Assembly: GCA_035532535.1 (NCBI GenBank)
Contig: DATKQT010000032.1
Location: 1-64,000 of the forward strand
Direction of reading: 5' to 3'
From: Palsa-739 sp035532535
GTDB taxonomy: Bacteria; Actinomycetota; Thermoleophilia; Gaiellales; Gaiellaceae
DNA: 64,000 nt
The position numbers and the translations under genes are program-made. Below the pieces are notes generated by a model, which had not been told where the DNA came from, did no database searches, and saw nothing but the letters and a program-made list of their open reading frames with translations. Below are positions 22,831 through 31,347 of this stretch, piece after piece. Within the stretch, counting starts at the first letter, position 1. Every line of letters starts with the position of its first letter.

Positions 22831-23643
22831 ATGTTGGTGCGCGTGGGCTTCAGCGCCGATCCGGACGATGCCTTCATGTTCTGGGGGCTCGCCTCGGGAA
22901 CCGTCGATCGCCGCGGCTTCGAGTTCGAGCCCGTGATCGCCGACATCCAGAGCCTCAACGAATGGTCGCTCGAGAGCCGGCTCGAAGTCACCGCGATGTC
23001 GGCCGCGACCTACCCGCTCGTGCACGAGCGCTACGCGTTGCTTCCGCACGGGGCGAGCTTCGGCTCGGGCTACGGGCCGATCGTCGTTGCGCGCGAGAAG
23101 CTGTCGCTCGACGAGCTCCGGAACGAGGAGATCGTCGTCCCCGGCAAGCTCACGACGGCGTTCCTCGTCCTCCAGCTCGCGCTCGGCGGCGAGTTCGCCT
23201 GCCGCGTCATGCCGTTCGATCAGATCCTCGACGAGGTCGCGTCCGGCCGCTCGCGCGTCGGACTCGTCATCCACGAGGGGCAGCTCACGTATGCCGACTC
23301 CGGCGTTGCGAAGTGCCTCGACCTCGGAGAGTGGTGGCTGCTCGAGACGGGATTGCCGCTCCCGCTCGGCGTGAACACCGTCCGCCGCGACCTTGGCGCC
23401 GACGGTATGCGTGAGGTCTCGGCGATCCTGCGCGAGTCGATCGACGCCGGGCTCGCGCACCGCGACGAGGCGCTCGAGTACGCACTCGGTTTCGGTCGCG
23501 GGCTCGACGACGTGCGCGGCGACCGCTTCATCGAGATGTACGTGAACGACCTGACGCTCGACTACGGCGACGAAGGTCGCCAGGCGGTGCGCGAGCTCAT
23601 GGAGCGGGCGCACGCGGGCATTCAGGTTCAATGGATCGAGTGA
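22831..23643 (+). CDS. mqnD: 1,4-dihydroxy-6-naphthoate synthase (futalosine pathway)
   Basis: Protein of 270 aa of the MqnA/MqnD periplasmic-binding-protein-like fold. The start VGFSADPDDAFMFWGL matches MqnD, as do EVTAMSAATYPLV and LPHGASFGSGYGPIVVAR. The enzyme converts cyclic dehypoxanthine futalosine to dihydroxynaphthoate. The other pathway genes, mqnE-mqnA-mqnC, are 38 kb away in the same window. A thiolase gene overlaps its end. Confidence 0.9.
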   Translation: MLVRVGFSADPDDAFMFWGLASGTVDRRGFEFEPVIADIQSLNEWSLESRLEVTAMSAATYPLVHERYALLPHGASFGSGYGPIVVAREKLSLDELRNEEIVVPGKLTTAFLVLQLALGGEFACRVMPFDQILDEVASGRSRVGLVIHEGQLTYADSGVAKCLDLGEWWLLETGLPLPLGVNTVRRDLGADGMREVSAILRESIDAGLAHRDEALEYALGFGRGLDDVRGDRFIEMYVNDLTLDYGDEGRQAVRELMERAHAGIQVQWIE

Positions 23644-24812
23644 ACCGCGCGGTCATCGTTTCCGGCGTGCGTACGCCGATCGGGCGCTACGGCGGCGCGC
23701 TCTCCGGTGAGCGGCCGGACGATCTCGCCGGCCTCGTGATCGCCGAGGCCGTTGCGCGCTCGGGTGTCGATGCGAACGAGATCGAGGACGTCTACTTCGG
23801 GTGCGCGAACCAGGCGGGTGAGGACAATCGCAACGTCGCGCGCATGGGTGCCCTCCTCGCAGGGCTGCCGCAGTCGGTCGCGGGCGTCACCGTCAACCGC
23901 TTGTGTGCGTCGGGCCTGTCGGCGGTCGCTGCTGCCTGCCACGCGGTGATGGCCGGTGACGGCGACCTGTTCGTCGCAGGCGGCGTCGAGTCGATGTCGC
24001 GGGCGCCGTACGCGTTCGCGAAGCCGGACAAGGCATTCCCGCGCGGCAACGTCACCGTCTACGACACGCACCTCGGCTGGCGGTTCCCGAACCCGAAGAT
24101 GGAGGCCATGTTCCCGCTCGAGTCGATGGGCGAGACGGGCGAGAACGTCGCCGAGCAGTACGGCGTCTCGCGCGAGGATCAGGACGCGTTCGCACTTGCG
24201 TCGCAGCAGCGCTGGGCGGCCGCCGCAGAGGCGGGCCGCTTCGACGACGAGTTGATCCCGGTCGGCGACGTCGTGCGCGACGAGCATCCGCGGCCGGATA
24301 CGACACTGGAGAAGCTCGCGGCGCTGAAGCCCGCGTTCCGCGCGAGCGGCACCGTCACTGCCGGCAATTCGTCCGGCATCAACGACGGCGCGGCGGCGCT
24401 CGTGATCGCCTCGGAGGAGCGTGCGCGTGCGCTCGGCGTTGAGCCGCTCGGGACGTTCGTCGGCAGCGCGGTGGCCGGTGTCGACCCGCGCGTCATGGGC
24501 GTCGGCCCCATCCCCGCGGTGCGCAAGCTGCTCGAACGCGCGGGCGTCGACCTCGCGGCGCTCGACCTCGTCGAGCTGAACGAGGCGTTCGCATCGCAGA
24601 GCCTCGCCGTGATTCGAGAGCTTGGCCTCGACCCGGCGAAGGTGAACGTCAACGGCGGCGCGATCGCGGTCGGCCACCCGCTCGGCATGAGCGGCGCGCG
24701 TCTCGTCGTCTCGCTCCTGCACGAGCTCCGCCGCCGCGGCGGCCGCTACGGCCTCGCGACGCTGTGCGTCGGCGTCGGCCAGGGGCAAGCAGCGCTGTTC
24801 GAGCGCGCCTAA
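23631..24812 (+). CDS. Acetyl-CoA acyltransferase (thiolase)
   Basis: Protein of 393 aa with both catalytic cysteines (VNRLCASGLSAV and TLCVGVGQGQA) and the GGAIAVGHPLGMSGAR histidine motif. It cleaves or forms 3-oxoacyl-CoA. The nearby paaK, paaG and paaABCD make 3-oxoadipyl-CoA thiolase, the last step of phenylacetate degradation, a good candidate role; beta-oxidation is the alternative. A GTG at 23640 (GTGA overlap with mqnD) gives the more typical N-terminus and may be the true start. Confidence 0.9.
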   Translation: MDRVNRAVIVSGVRTPIGRYGGALSGERPDDLAGLVIAEAVARSGVDANEIEDVYFGCANQAGEDNRNVARMGALLAGLPQSVAGVTVNRLCASGLSAVAAACHAVMAGDGDLFVAGGVESMSRAPYAFAKPDKAFPRGNVTVYDTHLGWRFPNPKMEAMFPLESMGETGENVAEQYGVSREDQDAFALASQQRWAAAAEAGRFDDELIPVGDVVRDEHPRPDTTLEKLAALKPAFRASGTVTAGNSSGINDGAAALVIASEERARALGVEPLGTFVGSAVAGVDPRVMGVGPIPAVRKLLERAGVDLAALDLVELNEAFASQSLAVIRELGLDPAKVNVNGGAIAVGHPLGMSGARLVVSLLHELRRRGGRYGLATLCVGVGQGQAALFERA

Positions 24813-25045
24813 CCGACGGGAGGTCTGATGTAGATCACGTTTTCGTGCTTGATGGGCACGAAGAACGCGCCGATGTTCATGATCAGCTCCTCGACCGTGG
24901 AGAAGACCTCGCCGTCGCCGTCCTGGTTTGGGACGACGATGCCGACCTCGTTCTCCGGTTCGGCGGCGATCCCGTGGTCGCGGAGGAGCGCCAGGAGCTG
25001 GTCGCGGTCGGGGATCCGTGCGGCTTCTACTTGAATCGTGCCCAT
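24809..25045 (-). CDS. Small hypothetical protein
   Basis: Protein of 78 aa (MGTIQVEAARIPDRDQLLAL...) with an alpha/beta pattern: a first strand, a helix (RDQLLALLRDHGI), then EVGIVVPNQDGDGEVFSTVEELIMNIGAFFVPI. It resembles a small ferredoxin-like fold, but I recognise no family. Another ATG 24 bases upstream is possible. The stop shares bases with the thiolase stop (CTAA). Confidence 0.5.
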   Translation of the reverse strand: MGTIQVEAARIPDRDQLLALLRDHGIAAEPENEVGIVVPNQDGDGEVFSTVEELIMNIGAFFVPIKHENVIYIRPPVG

Positions 25046-25106
25046 TGGATCCAATACCTGACCTTTCATCGATGTCGGCAAACGTTCAGGCCGTTCTCGG
25101 ATCCAA
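25045..25106. other. Repeated GGATCCAA boxes in a divergent promoter region
   Basis: TTGGATCCAA, a perfect 10-base palindrome, covers 25045-25054, and GGATCCAA recurs at 25099-25106. The 107-base gap between the small hypothetical gene and the aldehyde dehydrogenase gene would hold both promoters, so these may be regulator sites. Weak evidence. Confidence 0.25.
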
Positions 25107-25152
25107 GTGTGGCGACTCCGGCGGACGGGGTCAAGCGCTATTTTCCCCATTG

Positions 25153-26625
25153 ATGGCCGTCGCAACGGGCAACGATCGCGGGCTCTTCATCGGCGGCGAG
25201 ACCGCCGAGGCCGCCTCCGGCGAGCTTCGGGACTTGATCGAGCCCGCTACAGGCGACCCGCTCGGCCGGGCCGCGATGGCCGGCGAGGCGGACGTCGACC
25301 GCGCGGTCGAGGCCGCCCGCGCAGCGCTCGACGGAGCCTGGGGGCGAACGCCGCCGACCGAGCGCGCACGCCTGCTCCAGGCCCTCGCCGACGCGATCCA
25401 GGCAAACCGCGGCGAGCTCGCCGAGCTCGAGTCGCGCAACGTCGGCAAGGCCATCTCGTCCGTGAAGGCGGAGGTCGCGGGCGCCGCCGAGAACTTCCGC
25501 TTCTTCGCCTCCGTCGTCGGCTCCATCGCCGGACGGTCGAATCCGATCGGCGGCTCGTTGCTCACGTACTCGCTCAAGGAGCCGGTCGGCGTCTGCGCGC
25601 AGATCGTCCCCTGGAACTACCCGCTGCTGATGGCGACGTGGAAGCTGTCGCCCGCGCTCGCCGCCGGCTGCGCCGTCGTGCTCAAGCCCGACCCGCAGAC
25701 GCCGCTCAGCGTCCTGCGTCTCGCCGAGCTCGCGACCGAGGTCGGCTTCCCCGCCGGCGCGATCAACATCGTCCCCGGCGACGGGCCGACGACGGGCTCG
25801 TACCTCGTCAAGCATCCGGGCGTCGACAAGGTGGCGTTCACCGGCTCGACGAAGACGGGCGGCGAGATCATGCGGCTCTGCTCCGACCCGATCAAGCGCG
25901 TCACGCTCGAGCTCGGCGGGAAGAGCCCGAACCTCGTCTTCGCGGACGCGGACCTCGACGACGCGATCCCGAGCTCCGTGTGGTCGATCTACTACGCCGC
26001 CGGACAGAGCTGCGAGGCGCGCTCGCGCGTCCTCGTCGAAGCGTCGATCTACGACGACTTCGTCTCACGCTTCGCCGGGTACGTCCGGCAGCTCAAGGTT
26101 GGCGACCCGCTCGACCCGGAGACGCAGATCGGCTCGCTCATCTCGACCGCACACCGCGACCGCGTGCACGGCTTCGTCGAGCGCGGACGCGAAGAAGGTG
26201 TGGAGGTCGTCGCCGGCGGAGGCCCGACCGATGGCAAGGGCGCGTTCTACCAGCCGACGGTCCTCGCGGGCGTGACGAACGAGATGGCCGTCGCGCAGGA
26301 GGAGATCTTCGGGCCGGTCGTCGTCGCGATTCCGTTCGAGGACGAGGCAGATGCGATCCGCATCGCAAACGACGTGAAGTACGGCCTGTTCGCCACCGTG
26401 TGGACGGGCGATCCGGCGCGCGGACACCGCGTCGCGCGCGCGATCCAGGCGGGCATGGTCGGCATCAACACGCCGTACACCGCGTTTCCGGGGATCCCGT
26501 TCGGCGGGTACAAGCAGTCCGGCTTCGGTCGCGAGCTCTCGATCGACACGCTCGAGCTCTACCTCGAGACGAAGGGCGTCCTCGTCTCCACGAGCCCGAA
26601 GCCGTCCAATCCGTTCCGCCTGTAG
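25153..26625 (+). CDS. NAD(P)-dependent aldehyde dehydrogenase
   Basis: Protein of 490 aa. The nucleotide-site PWNYPLLMATWK, the catalytic Glu in LELGGKSPN and the Cys in GQSCEARSR are intact. The sequence is close to betaine-aldehyde/phenylacetaldehyde-type enzymes. Given the phenylacetate genes around it, phenylacetaldehyde oxidation is an attractive but unproven role. TATTTT lies 8 bases before the ATG (leaderless pattern). Length is normal. Confidence 0.9.
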   Translation: MAVATGNDRGLFIGGETAEAASGELRDLIEPATGDPLGRAAMAGEADVDRAVEAARAALDGAWGRTPPTERARLLQALADAIQANRGELAELESRNVGKAISSVKAEVAGAAENFRFFASVVGSIAGRSNPIGGSLLTYSLKEPVGVCAQIVPWNYPLLMATWKLSPALAAGCAVVLKPDPQTPLSVLRLAELATEVGFPAGAINIVPGDGPTTGSYLVKHPGVDKVAFTGSTKTGGEIMRLCSDPIKRVTLELGGKSPNLVFADADLDDAIPSSVWSIYYAAGQSCEARSRVLVEASIYDDFVSRFAGYVRQLKVGDPLDPETQIGSLISTAHRDRVHGFVERGREEGVEVVAGGGPTDGKGAFYQPTVLAGVTNEMAVAQEEIFGPVVVAIPFEDEADAIRIANDVKYGLFATVWTGDPARGHRVARAIQAGMVGINTPYTAFPGIPFGGYKQSGFGRELSIDTLELYLETKGVLVSTSPKPSNPFRL

Positions 26626-26628
26626 TCG

Positions 26629-27081
26629 CTATTTGCGGAGGGACAGCGCCGCGCCGACCGCGAGCAGCACGATGCCCGCGAGACGCGGCCAGTGCAGCAG
26701 GATCTTCTGCGAGCCGAACAGGCCGAAGCGGTCGATCGCCGCGCCCATCGCCAGCTGGCCGGCGATGAGGATGCCGACCGTCGCCGTCACGCCGATGCGC
26801 GGGCCGGCGTACGTGACCGTGAAGATGATGAGGAGGCCGAGCAGGCCGCCGCTCAGCATCCACCACGGTTGGTGGAGCGCACGCTCGTAGCCGGTCACGC
26901 TGCGGCGCACGAGCAGCAGGCCGACGAACGCAAGCACGGCCGTCGCGAGCGTTGCAAAGCCGAGCGCCTCGCCGACGCCGATGCGCTCCCCCAAGCGGGA
27001 CATCACGGCGACCTGCACCGAGCCTGCGAGACCGGCGGCGATCGCGAGCCCCGTTGCCAGCGTCCCTCCCGACACGCGCAT
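26629..27081 (-). CDS. DMT-superfamily membrane protein, YdcZ/DUF606 type
   Basis: Protein of 150 aa with about five hydrophobic helices (VGEALGFATLATAVLAFVGLLLV, WWMLSGGLLGLLIIFTVTYAG, GVTATVGILIAGQLAMG). The length and the PWWMLSGGLLG and IAGQL motifs fit the half-size DUF606 transporters. Convergent with the aldehyde dehydrogenase, divergent from paaK with a 13-base gap. Substrate unknown. Confidence 0.75.
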   Translation of the reverse strand: MRVSGGTLATGLAIAAGLAGSVQVAVMSRLGERIGVGEALGFATLATAVLAFVGLLLVRRSVTGYERALHQPWWMLSGGLLGLLIIFTVTYAGPRIGVTATVGILIAGQLAMGAAIDRFGLFGSQKILLHWPRLAGIVLLAVGAALSLRK

Positions 27082-27094
27082 AACCTACAACGCT

Positions 27095-28276
27095 GTGATC
27101 TTCCAGCCCGAGCTGGAGACGATGTCGCGAACCGAGCTCGAGGGCTTGCAGCGAGAACGTCTTCGCGCCCGCTTCGACGTGGGTCTCGACGCGCTCGCCG
27201 AGCAGCCGTTCACGACGAAGGCCGACCTGCGGGATGCGTACCCGTTCGGGATGCTGCGCGTCCCGCGCGACGAGTGCGTCCGCATCCACGCGTCGTCGGG
27301 CACGCGCGGCAAGGCGACGATCGTCGCGTACACCGCGAACGACCTGTCGCTGTGGTCGGACTGCTGCGCCCGTGCGATCGCCGCGGCCGGCGGCGGCCAG
27401 GGAACGCTCGTGCACATCGCCTACGGGTACGGGCTCTTCACCGGCGGCCTCGGGTTCCACTACGGCGCCGAGCGGCTCGGCTGCACCGTCGTGCCGGCCT
27501 CGAGCGGGAACACGCCCCGGCAGGCGCAGCTGCTCGAGGATCTGGACGCGGAGATCCTCTGCTGCACGCCCAGCTATGCGCTCGCGATCGCCGACCACGT
27601 CGAGGACGCCGGCCGGCTGAAGTTGCGCGCAGGGCTGTTCGGGGCGGAGCCGTGGACGGAGCGGATCCGCGGGGCGATCGAGGAAGCGCTCAACCTCACG
27701 GCGCTCGACGTGTACGGGCTGTCGGAGATCGTCGGCCCAGGCGTCTCCGCCGAATGCCTCGAGGGTCTCGGCGGCGCGCACGTGAACGAGGACCACTTCC
27801 TCCTCGAGACGATCGACCCGGAGACCGGCTCGGAGGTTCCGGAGGGCGACGTGGGCGAGCTCGTGTTCACGACGCTCACGAAGGAGGCAATGCCGCTGCT
27901 GCGCTACCGGACCGGTGACCTCGCATCCGTCACGCGCGAGCCGTGCGCGTGCGGCCGCACGTTCGCGCGCATGTCCCGCGTGAAGGGGCGCACCGACGAC
28001 ATGCTCATCATCCGCGGCGTCAACGTCTTCCCGAGCGAGATCGAGCGTGTGCTGCTCGCATTCGTTGGGCTCGCACCCCACTACCAGCTCGTTGTCGAGC
28101 GGCGCGATCGCCTCGACGAGCTGACGGTGCAGGTCGAAGGCGCCGTCGACTCGGCCCCGGTGCGCGAGCACCTCGAGCGCGCGCTCGGATTGAGCGCGCG
28201 CGTCGAGGTGGTGGAGCCGGGGTCGATCCCGCGCAGCGAAGGAAAGGCGCTGCGCGTGCTCGACCGCCGGAGTTAG
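27095..28276 (+). CDS. paaK: Phenylacetate-CoA ligase
   Basis: Protein of 393 aa of the adenylate-forming family. It activates phenylacetate to phenylacetyl-CoA, the substrate of PaaABC(D)E. The AMP-binding loop reads HASSGTRGKAT (usually SSGTTGKPT); DVYGLSEIVGPGV, YRTGDLA and the C-terminal RGVNVFPSEIE are typical. It is shorter than the usual ~430 aa because about 35 N-terminal residues between LRARF and QPFTTKADLRDAYPFG are missing. GTG start. Confidence 0.87.
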   Translation: MIFQPELETMSRTELEGLQRERLRARFDVGLDALAEQPFTTKADLRDAYPFGMLRVPRDECVRIHASSGTRGKATIVAYTANDLSLWSDCCARAIAAAGGGQGTLVHIAYGYGLFTGGLGFHYGAERLGCTVVPASSGNTPRQAQLLEDLDAEILCCTPSYALAIADHVEDAGRLKLRAGLFGAEPWTERIRGAIEEALNLTALDVYGLSEIVGPGVSAECLEGLGGAHVNEDHFLLETIDPETGSEVPEGDVGELVFTTLTKEAMPLLRYRTGDLASVTREPCACGRTFARMSRVKGRTDDMLIIRGVNVFPSEIERVLLAFVGLAPHYQLVVERRDRLDELTVQVEGAVDSAPVREHLERALGLSARVEVVEPGSIPRSEGKALRVLDRRS

Positions 28277-28629
28277 GCGGCGCTCGCGTCGCCCTGCCAG
28301 AGGCTGAAGGCGTTGCCCTCAGAGTCGGTGCATGCCGAGAACCAGCCGTGCGTGGGGACAGGCGTCTTGTCGCCTGCCTTGCCGCCGAGCTCCTTCACCT
28401 TCGCCATCGACGCGTCGATGTCGGGCGTGTCGTAGTAGTAGTTCGGGTGCCCGGGACTGTCGGACGGCATAACCGCGACGCCGGAGTTTTCGCCGGTGCG
28501 CGCCATGCGGTAGTCGTACTCCTCCGACAGTGCAGGCCCGAACTCCCATCCGAACAGCCCGCTCCAGAACGCCTGCGCCCGGTCGGTGTTTCCGGCCGGA
28601 AACTCGATGTGAACGATTTCTCCCGCCAT
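28273..28629 (-). CDS. Glyoxalase/VOC-family protein
   Basis: Protein of 118 aa with one vicinal-oxygen-chelate module pair (IVHIEFPAGNTDRAQAFWSGLFGWEF ... GWFSACTDSEGNAFSLWQ). Such proteins act as glyoxalases, dioxygenases or resistance proteins; the substrate is unknown. A strong AGGAGGAG ribosome site precedes the ATG. The stop shares bases with the convergent paaK stop (TTAG). Confidence 0.85.
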   Translation of the reverse strand: MAGEIVHIEFPAGNTDRAQAFWSGLFGWEFGPALSEEYDYRMARTGENSGVAVMPSDSPGHPNYYYDTPDIDASMAKVKELGGKAGDKTPVPTHGWFSACTDSEGNAFSLWQGDASAA

Positions 28630-28669
28630 GCGTCTAGTCTCCTCCTGTGAGCGACTGAAAGGACCCGGA

Positions 28670-28951
28670 ATGTACCGCGTCATCGTGTTGTACGAGGAAG
28701 AGCCCGAGGCGACGTCGTATGCGGAGCACGTCGAGCTGTGCAAGCGCGTGCCGGGCGGCGTCTTTCGTCACGGAAGGGTGACAGGCGCTCCCATGGGCGA
28801 GCCGAAGCACGCGTATTACGCCGAGTGGGACTTCGCTGACAAGGCCGCGTTCGACGCCGCCGTGCGCAGTGAGGAGTTCATGGCGAGCGGCAAGGACGCG
28901 TACCAGCGCGGGTTCCCGCAGCCGGTGGTCCAGTTCGCCGAGCTTAGTTAG
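28670..28951 (+). CDS. EthD-family protein
   Basis: Protein of 93 aa (MYRVIVLYEEEPEATSYAEH...). The ferredoxin-like alpha/beta pattern, with YYAEWDFADKAAFDAAVRSEEF and a final FPQPVVQFAEL, matches EthD-type dimeric barrel proteins, often linked to ether, polyketide or aromatic breakdown. AAAGGA lies 6 bases before the ATG. Divergent from the VOC gene, convergent with a crotonase. Confidence 0.75.
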   Translation: MYRVIVLYEEEPEATSYAEHVELCKRVPGGVFRHGRVTGAPMGEPKHAYYAEWDFADKAAFDAAVRSEEFMASGKDAYQRGFPQPVVQFAELS

Positions 28952-29732
28952 GGAACTTCGGAGCGCGACGCTCGCGGACGGCGGCGAGCCCTTCGGCGAC
29001 GTCGGGGCCGGTCATGTCGAGGAACTCGAGCGCGAGTGAGGCGTCGAACGCGGGCCCGGCCGCGCGGAGCCAGCTGTTGAGGGCGAGCTTCGTGTGCGAG
29101 ATCGCTGTCTGCGATCCCGCCGCGAGCCTGCGCGCAATCTCGAGCGCGCGCTCCTCGAGCTCGTCGGCCGGGACGCACAGCGAGACGAGCCCGATGCGCT
29201 CCGCCTCCACTCCGTCGACGGGCTCACACAGAAGCAGGTGGTACTTCGCCTTCGCGAGCCCGCACAGCAGCGGCCACACGATGACGGCGTGGTCTCCGGC
29301 TGCGACGCCGAGCCGCGTGTGGCCGTCGACGATCCGCGCCGCTGGGGCCGCGATGCTGATGTCCGAGAGCAGCGCGACAGCGAGGCCGGCGCCAACTGCG
29401 GGGCCATCGATCGCCGAGACGATCGGCTTGCTGCAATTCACGATGTTGTAGACGAGGTCGCGCGCTTCGTGGAACACGCGGAGTCGCGTCTCCCAATTCG
29501 TCGCGATGTCCTCGACGAGGTCGAGATCGCCGCCGGAGCTGAACGCGCCGTCTGCGCCGCGGACGAGCACGACGCGCGTGTCCGGGTCGCGGGCGACCGT
29601 CTGCCAGACGGCGGCGAGGTGGCCGTGCGCCTGGCTCCCGACGGCGTTCAGCTTGCCGGGGTTGCGCAGCGTGATCCGCAGGATCCACTTCTCGGGCCGG
29701 TCGAGCTCGAGGCTCGTAAACTCGTCGTACAC
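28944..29732 (-). CDS. Enoyl-CoA hydratase/isomerase (crotonase family)
   Basis: Protein of 262 aa from GTG. The oxyanion-hole regions are GADGAFSSGGDLDLV and AIDGPAVGAGLAVALL. The second-helix Glu usual in hydratases is replaced around HTRLGVAAGDHAVIVWPLL, so it may be an isomerase or act on unusual substrates. Its GTG directly abuts the GTG of the divergent crotonase (CAC|GTG), with TAGGCT 7 bases upstream inside that other gene. A role in aromatic acyl-CoA breakdown fits the context. Confidence 0.85.
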   Translation of the reverse strand: MYDEFTSLELDRPEKWILRITLRNPGKLNAVGSQAHGHLAAVWQTVARDPDTRVVLVRGADGAFSSGGDLDLVEDIATNWETRLRVFHEARDLVYNIVNCSKPIVSAIDGPAVGAGLAVALLSDISIAAPAARIVDGHTRLGVAAGDHAVIVWPLLCGLAKAKYHLLLCEPVDGVEAERIGLVSLCVPADELEERALEIARRLAAGSQTAISHTKLALNSWLRAAGPAFDASLALEFLDMTGPDVAEGLAAVRERRAPKFPN

Positions 29733-29745
29733 GTGGCGGAGCCTA
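29717..29745. promoter_or_regulatory. Divergent promoters embedded in abutting genes
   Basis: TAAACT (29717-29722) lies 10 bases before the plus-strand GTG, and TAGGCT (minus strand, 29745-29740) lies 7 bases before the minus-strand GTG. There is no base between the two start codons, so each -10 lies inside the other gene. Inferred from position and the TANNNT pattern. Confidence 0.45.
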
Positions 29746-30506
29746 ACGTTCTCGTCGAGCGCGACGGCCGCGTCGGCATCGTGCTCATGAATCGGCCGAA
29801 GGCGCTCAATGCGCTGTCGGGCGAGTTGATGGAGGCCGTCGTCCTGGCGCTCGGGGAGCTCGATGTCGATTCGGAGATTCGCGCCATCGTGCTCGGTGGC
29901 AACGAGCGGGCGTTCGCGGCCGGTGCGGACATCGGGGAGCTGTCGGCGGCGACGCCGGTCAGCCTGTACGAGAACCGTCGCCTCGATCGCTGGGACGCGA
30001 TCCGGAAGGTGCGGACACCGATCGTCGCTGCCGTATCGGGCTTCTGTCTCGGCGGCGGCTGTGAGCTCGCCATGCTCTGCGACCTGATCGTCGCGTCCGA
30101 GACGGCGAAGTTCGGGCAGCCCGAGATCAATCTCGGCGTGCTGCCCGGCGCCGGAGGCACGCAGCGCCTGCCGCGCGCCGTGGGCAAGGCGATCGCGATG
30201 GACATGATTCTCACGGGCCGGATGCTGTCCGCGCGGGAGGCGCTCGCACACGGTCTCGTCGCGCGCGTCGTTGCGAAGGAGGCGTGGCTGGACGAGGCGA
30301 AGCGCGTTGCGCACGAGATCGCCGCGAGAGGCCCGATCGCCGTGCGGCTGGCGAAAGAGGCCGTCGACCAGGCCTTCGAGGCGCCGCTGGCCGCCGGCGT
30401 GGAGCTCGAGCGGCGCTCGTTCTTCCTCGCGCGTTCGTCCGAGGACGCCGAGGAGGGTCTGAAGGCGTTTCTCGAGAAGCGGAAACCGGACTTCACAGGA
30501 CGCTGA
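29733..30506 (+). CDS. Enoyl-CoA hydratase (PaaF-like crotonase)
   Basis: Protein of 257 aa starting MAEPNVLVERDGRVGIVLMN. Both oxyanion-hole segments (ERAFAAGADIGEL and VSGFCLGGGCELAML) and the catalytic Glu region (GQPEINLGVLPGAGGTQRLP) are present, so it should be an active syn-hydratase for 2-enoyl-CoA. In the phenylacetate context a PaaF role (2,3-dehydroadipyl-CoA hydratase) is likely; beta-oxidation is the alternative. Confidence 0.9.
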   Translation: MAEPNVLVERDGRVGIVLMNRPKALNALSGELMEAVVLALGELDVDSEIRAIVLGGNERAFAAGADIGELSAATPVSLYENRRLDRWDAIRKVRTPIVAAVSGFCLGGGCELAMLCDLIVASETAKFGQPEINLGVLPGAGGTQRLPRAVGKAIAMDMILTGRMLSAREALAHGLVARVVAKEAWLDEAKRVAHEIAARGPIAVRLAKEAVDQAFEAPLAAGVELERRSFFLARSSEDAEEGLKAFLEKRKPDFTGR

Positions 30507-30531
30507 TTCCGTCCTAGAGTCAGGGCGGGGC

Positions 30532-31338
30532 ATGACTCGCCGGGTCGTAGTCGTCGCCGCCTTCGTGGCGGCTCTGTTCGCGTCCGTAGGAACAGCGCGT
30601 GCGAACGCGCCCACGGACCTCTTCAGCGGCGTGGGCATCTTCATCGACAACCCGATGAACTTCCCCGATGCGCCGACGCTCGCCGCCGAGTTGAAGGCGT
30701 CGCACTTCACGTGGATCGCGTTCCACGTCGACGACGTCGGCACGCTCGACTGGACGCAACCGAGCTGGATCCAGGTCATGCGCGACAACGGCATCGAGGT
30801 GGGCGCGTGGGGCGCCGAGGGACTCGACCCGATCGCGAGCGCGGCGGTCGCCGACCTCGCCATTCGCAACTACGGCTTCGACTTCTACATCGCCGACGCC
30901 GAGGGGCCGTACGAGAAGATGAAGCATGCGAACGGCTACTGGCGCTCGTCGATGTTCGTGCGCGCGTTCCGTGCGCTCCAGCCGACGATCCCGTCCGCGC
31001 TCGTCACGCTCGGTGCGGCGAAGGCGCCATACGTGCTGCCGATCGACTTCAACGCCTGGCGGAGCGGCGACTTCGACCTGCTGCCGGAGGCGTACTACAA
31101 CCAGTATCCGGGCTACCGGCCCGACCTCACCGTCGCGCATGCTGAGCGCGCGGGGTGGCCGCTCGACGAAGTCCATCCCGTCATCGGCGTCTACCACGAC
31201 TACCCGGCAGCGAAGTACGTGCCGCTCCTGCAGAACCTCGGCACGCGCGGTTTCTCGGTGTTCCTCGGCGACCAGATGACCGCGGCCGACTTCACTGCGT
31301 TGTCCGGGGTTGCGGCGGCGAACGTCGCCGCGGGTTAG
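30532..31338 (+). CDS. Secreted TIM-barrel-like protein of unknown function
   Basis: Protein of 268 aa with a signal peptide (VVVVAAFVAALFASVGTARA). The mature part has regularly spaced strands (WIAFHVDD, VGAWGAEG, DFYIADAEG, LVTLGAA, VIGVYHDY, GFSVFLGDQM), suggesting a glycosidase-like barrel with acidic residues at strand ends. No family recognised. Its TAG stop is also the first three bases of a TAGGGT hexamer 6 bases before paaG. Confidence 0.6.
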   Translation: MTRRVVVVAAFVAALFASVGTARANAPTDLFSGVGIFIDNPMNFPDAPTLAAELKASHFTWIAFHVDDVGTLDWTQPSWIQVMRDNGIEVGAWGAEGLDPIASAAVADLAIRNYGFDFYIADAEGPYEKMKHANGYWRSSMFVRAFRALQPTIPSALVTLGAAKAPYVLPIDFNAWRSGDFDLLPEAYYNQYPGYRPDLTVAHAERAGWPLDEVHPVIGVYHDYPAAKYVPLLQNLGTRGFSVFLGDQMTAADFTALSGVAAANVAAG

Positions 31339-31347
31339 GGTCAGCGC

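Noticed and set aside
29733..30869. N-terminal extension of the minus-strand crotonase frame to 641 codons
   Set aside because: The extension is antisense to the second crotonase; the family N-terminus begins at the GTG at 29732.
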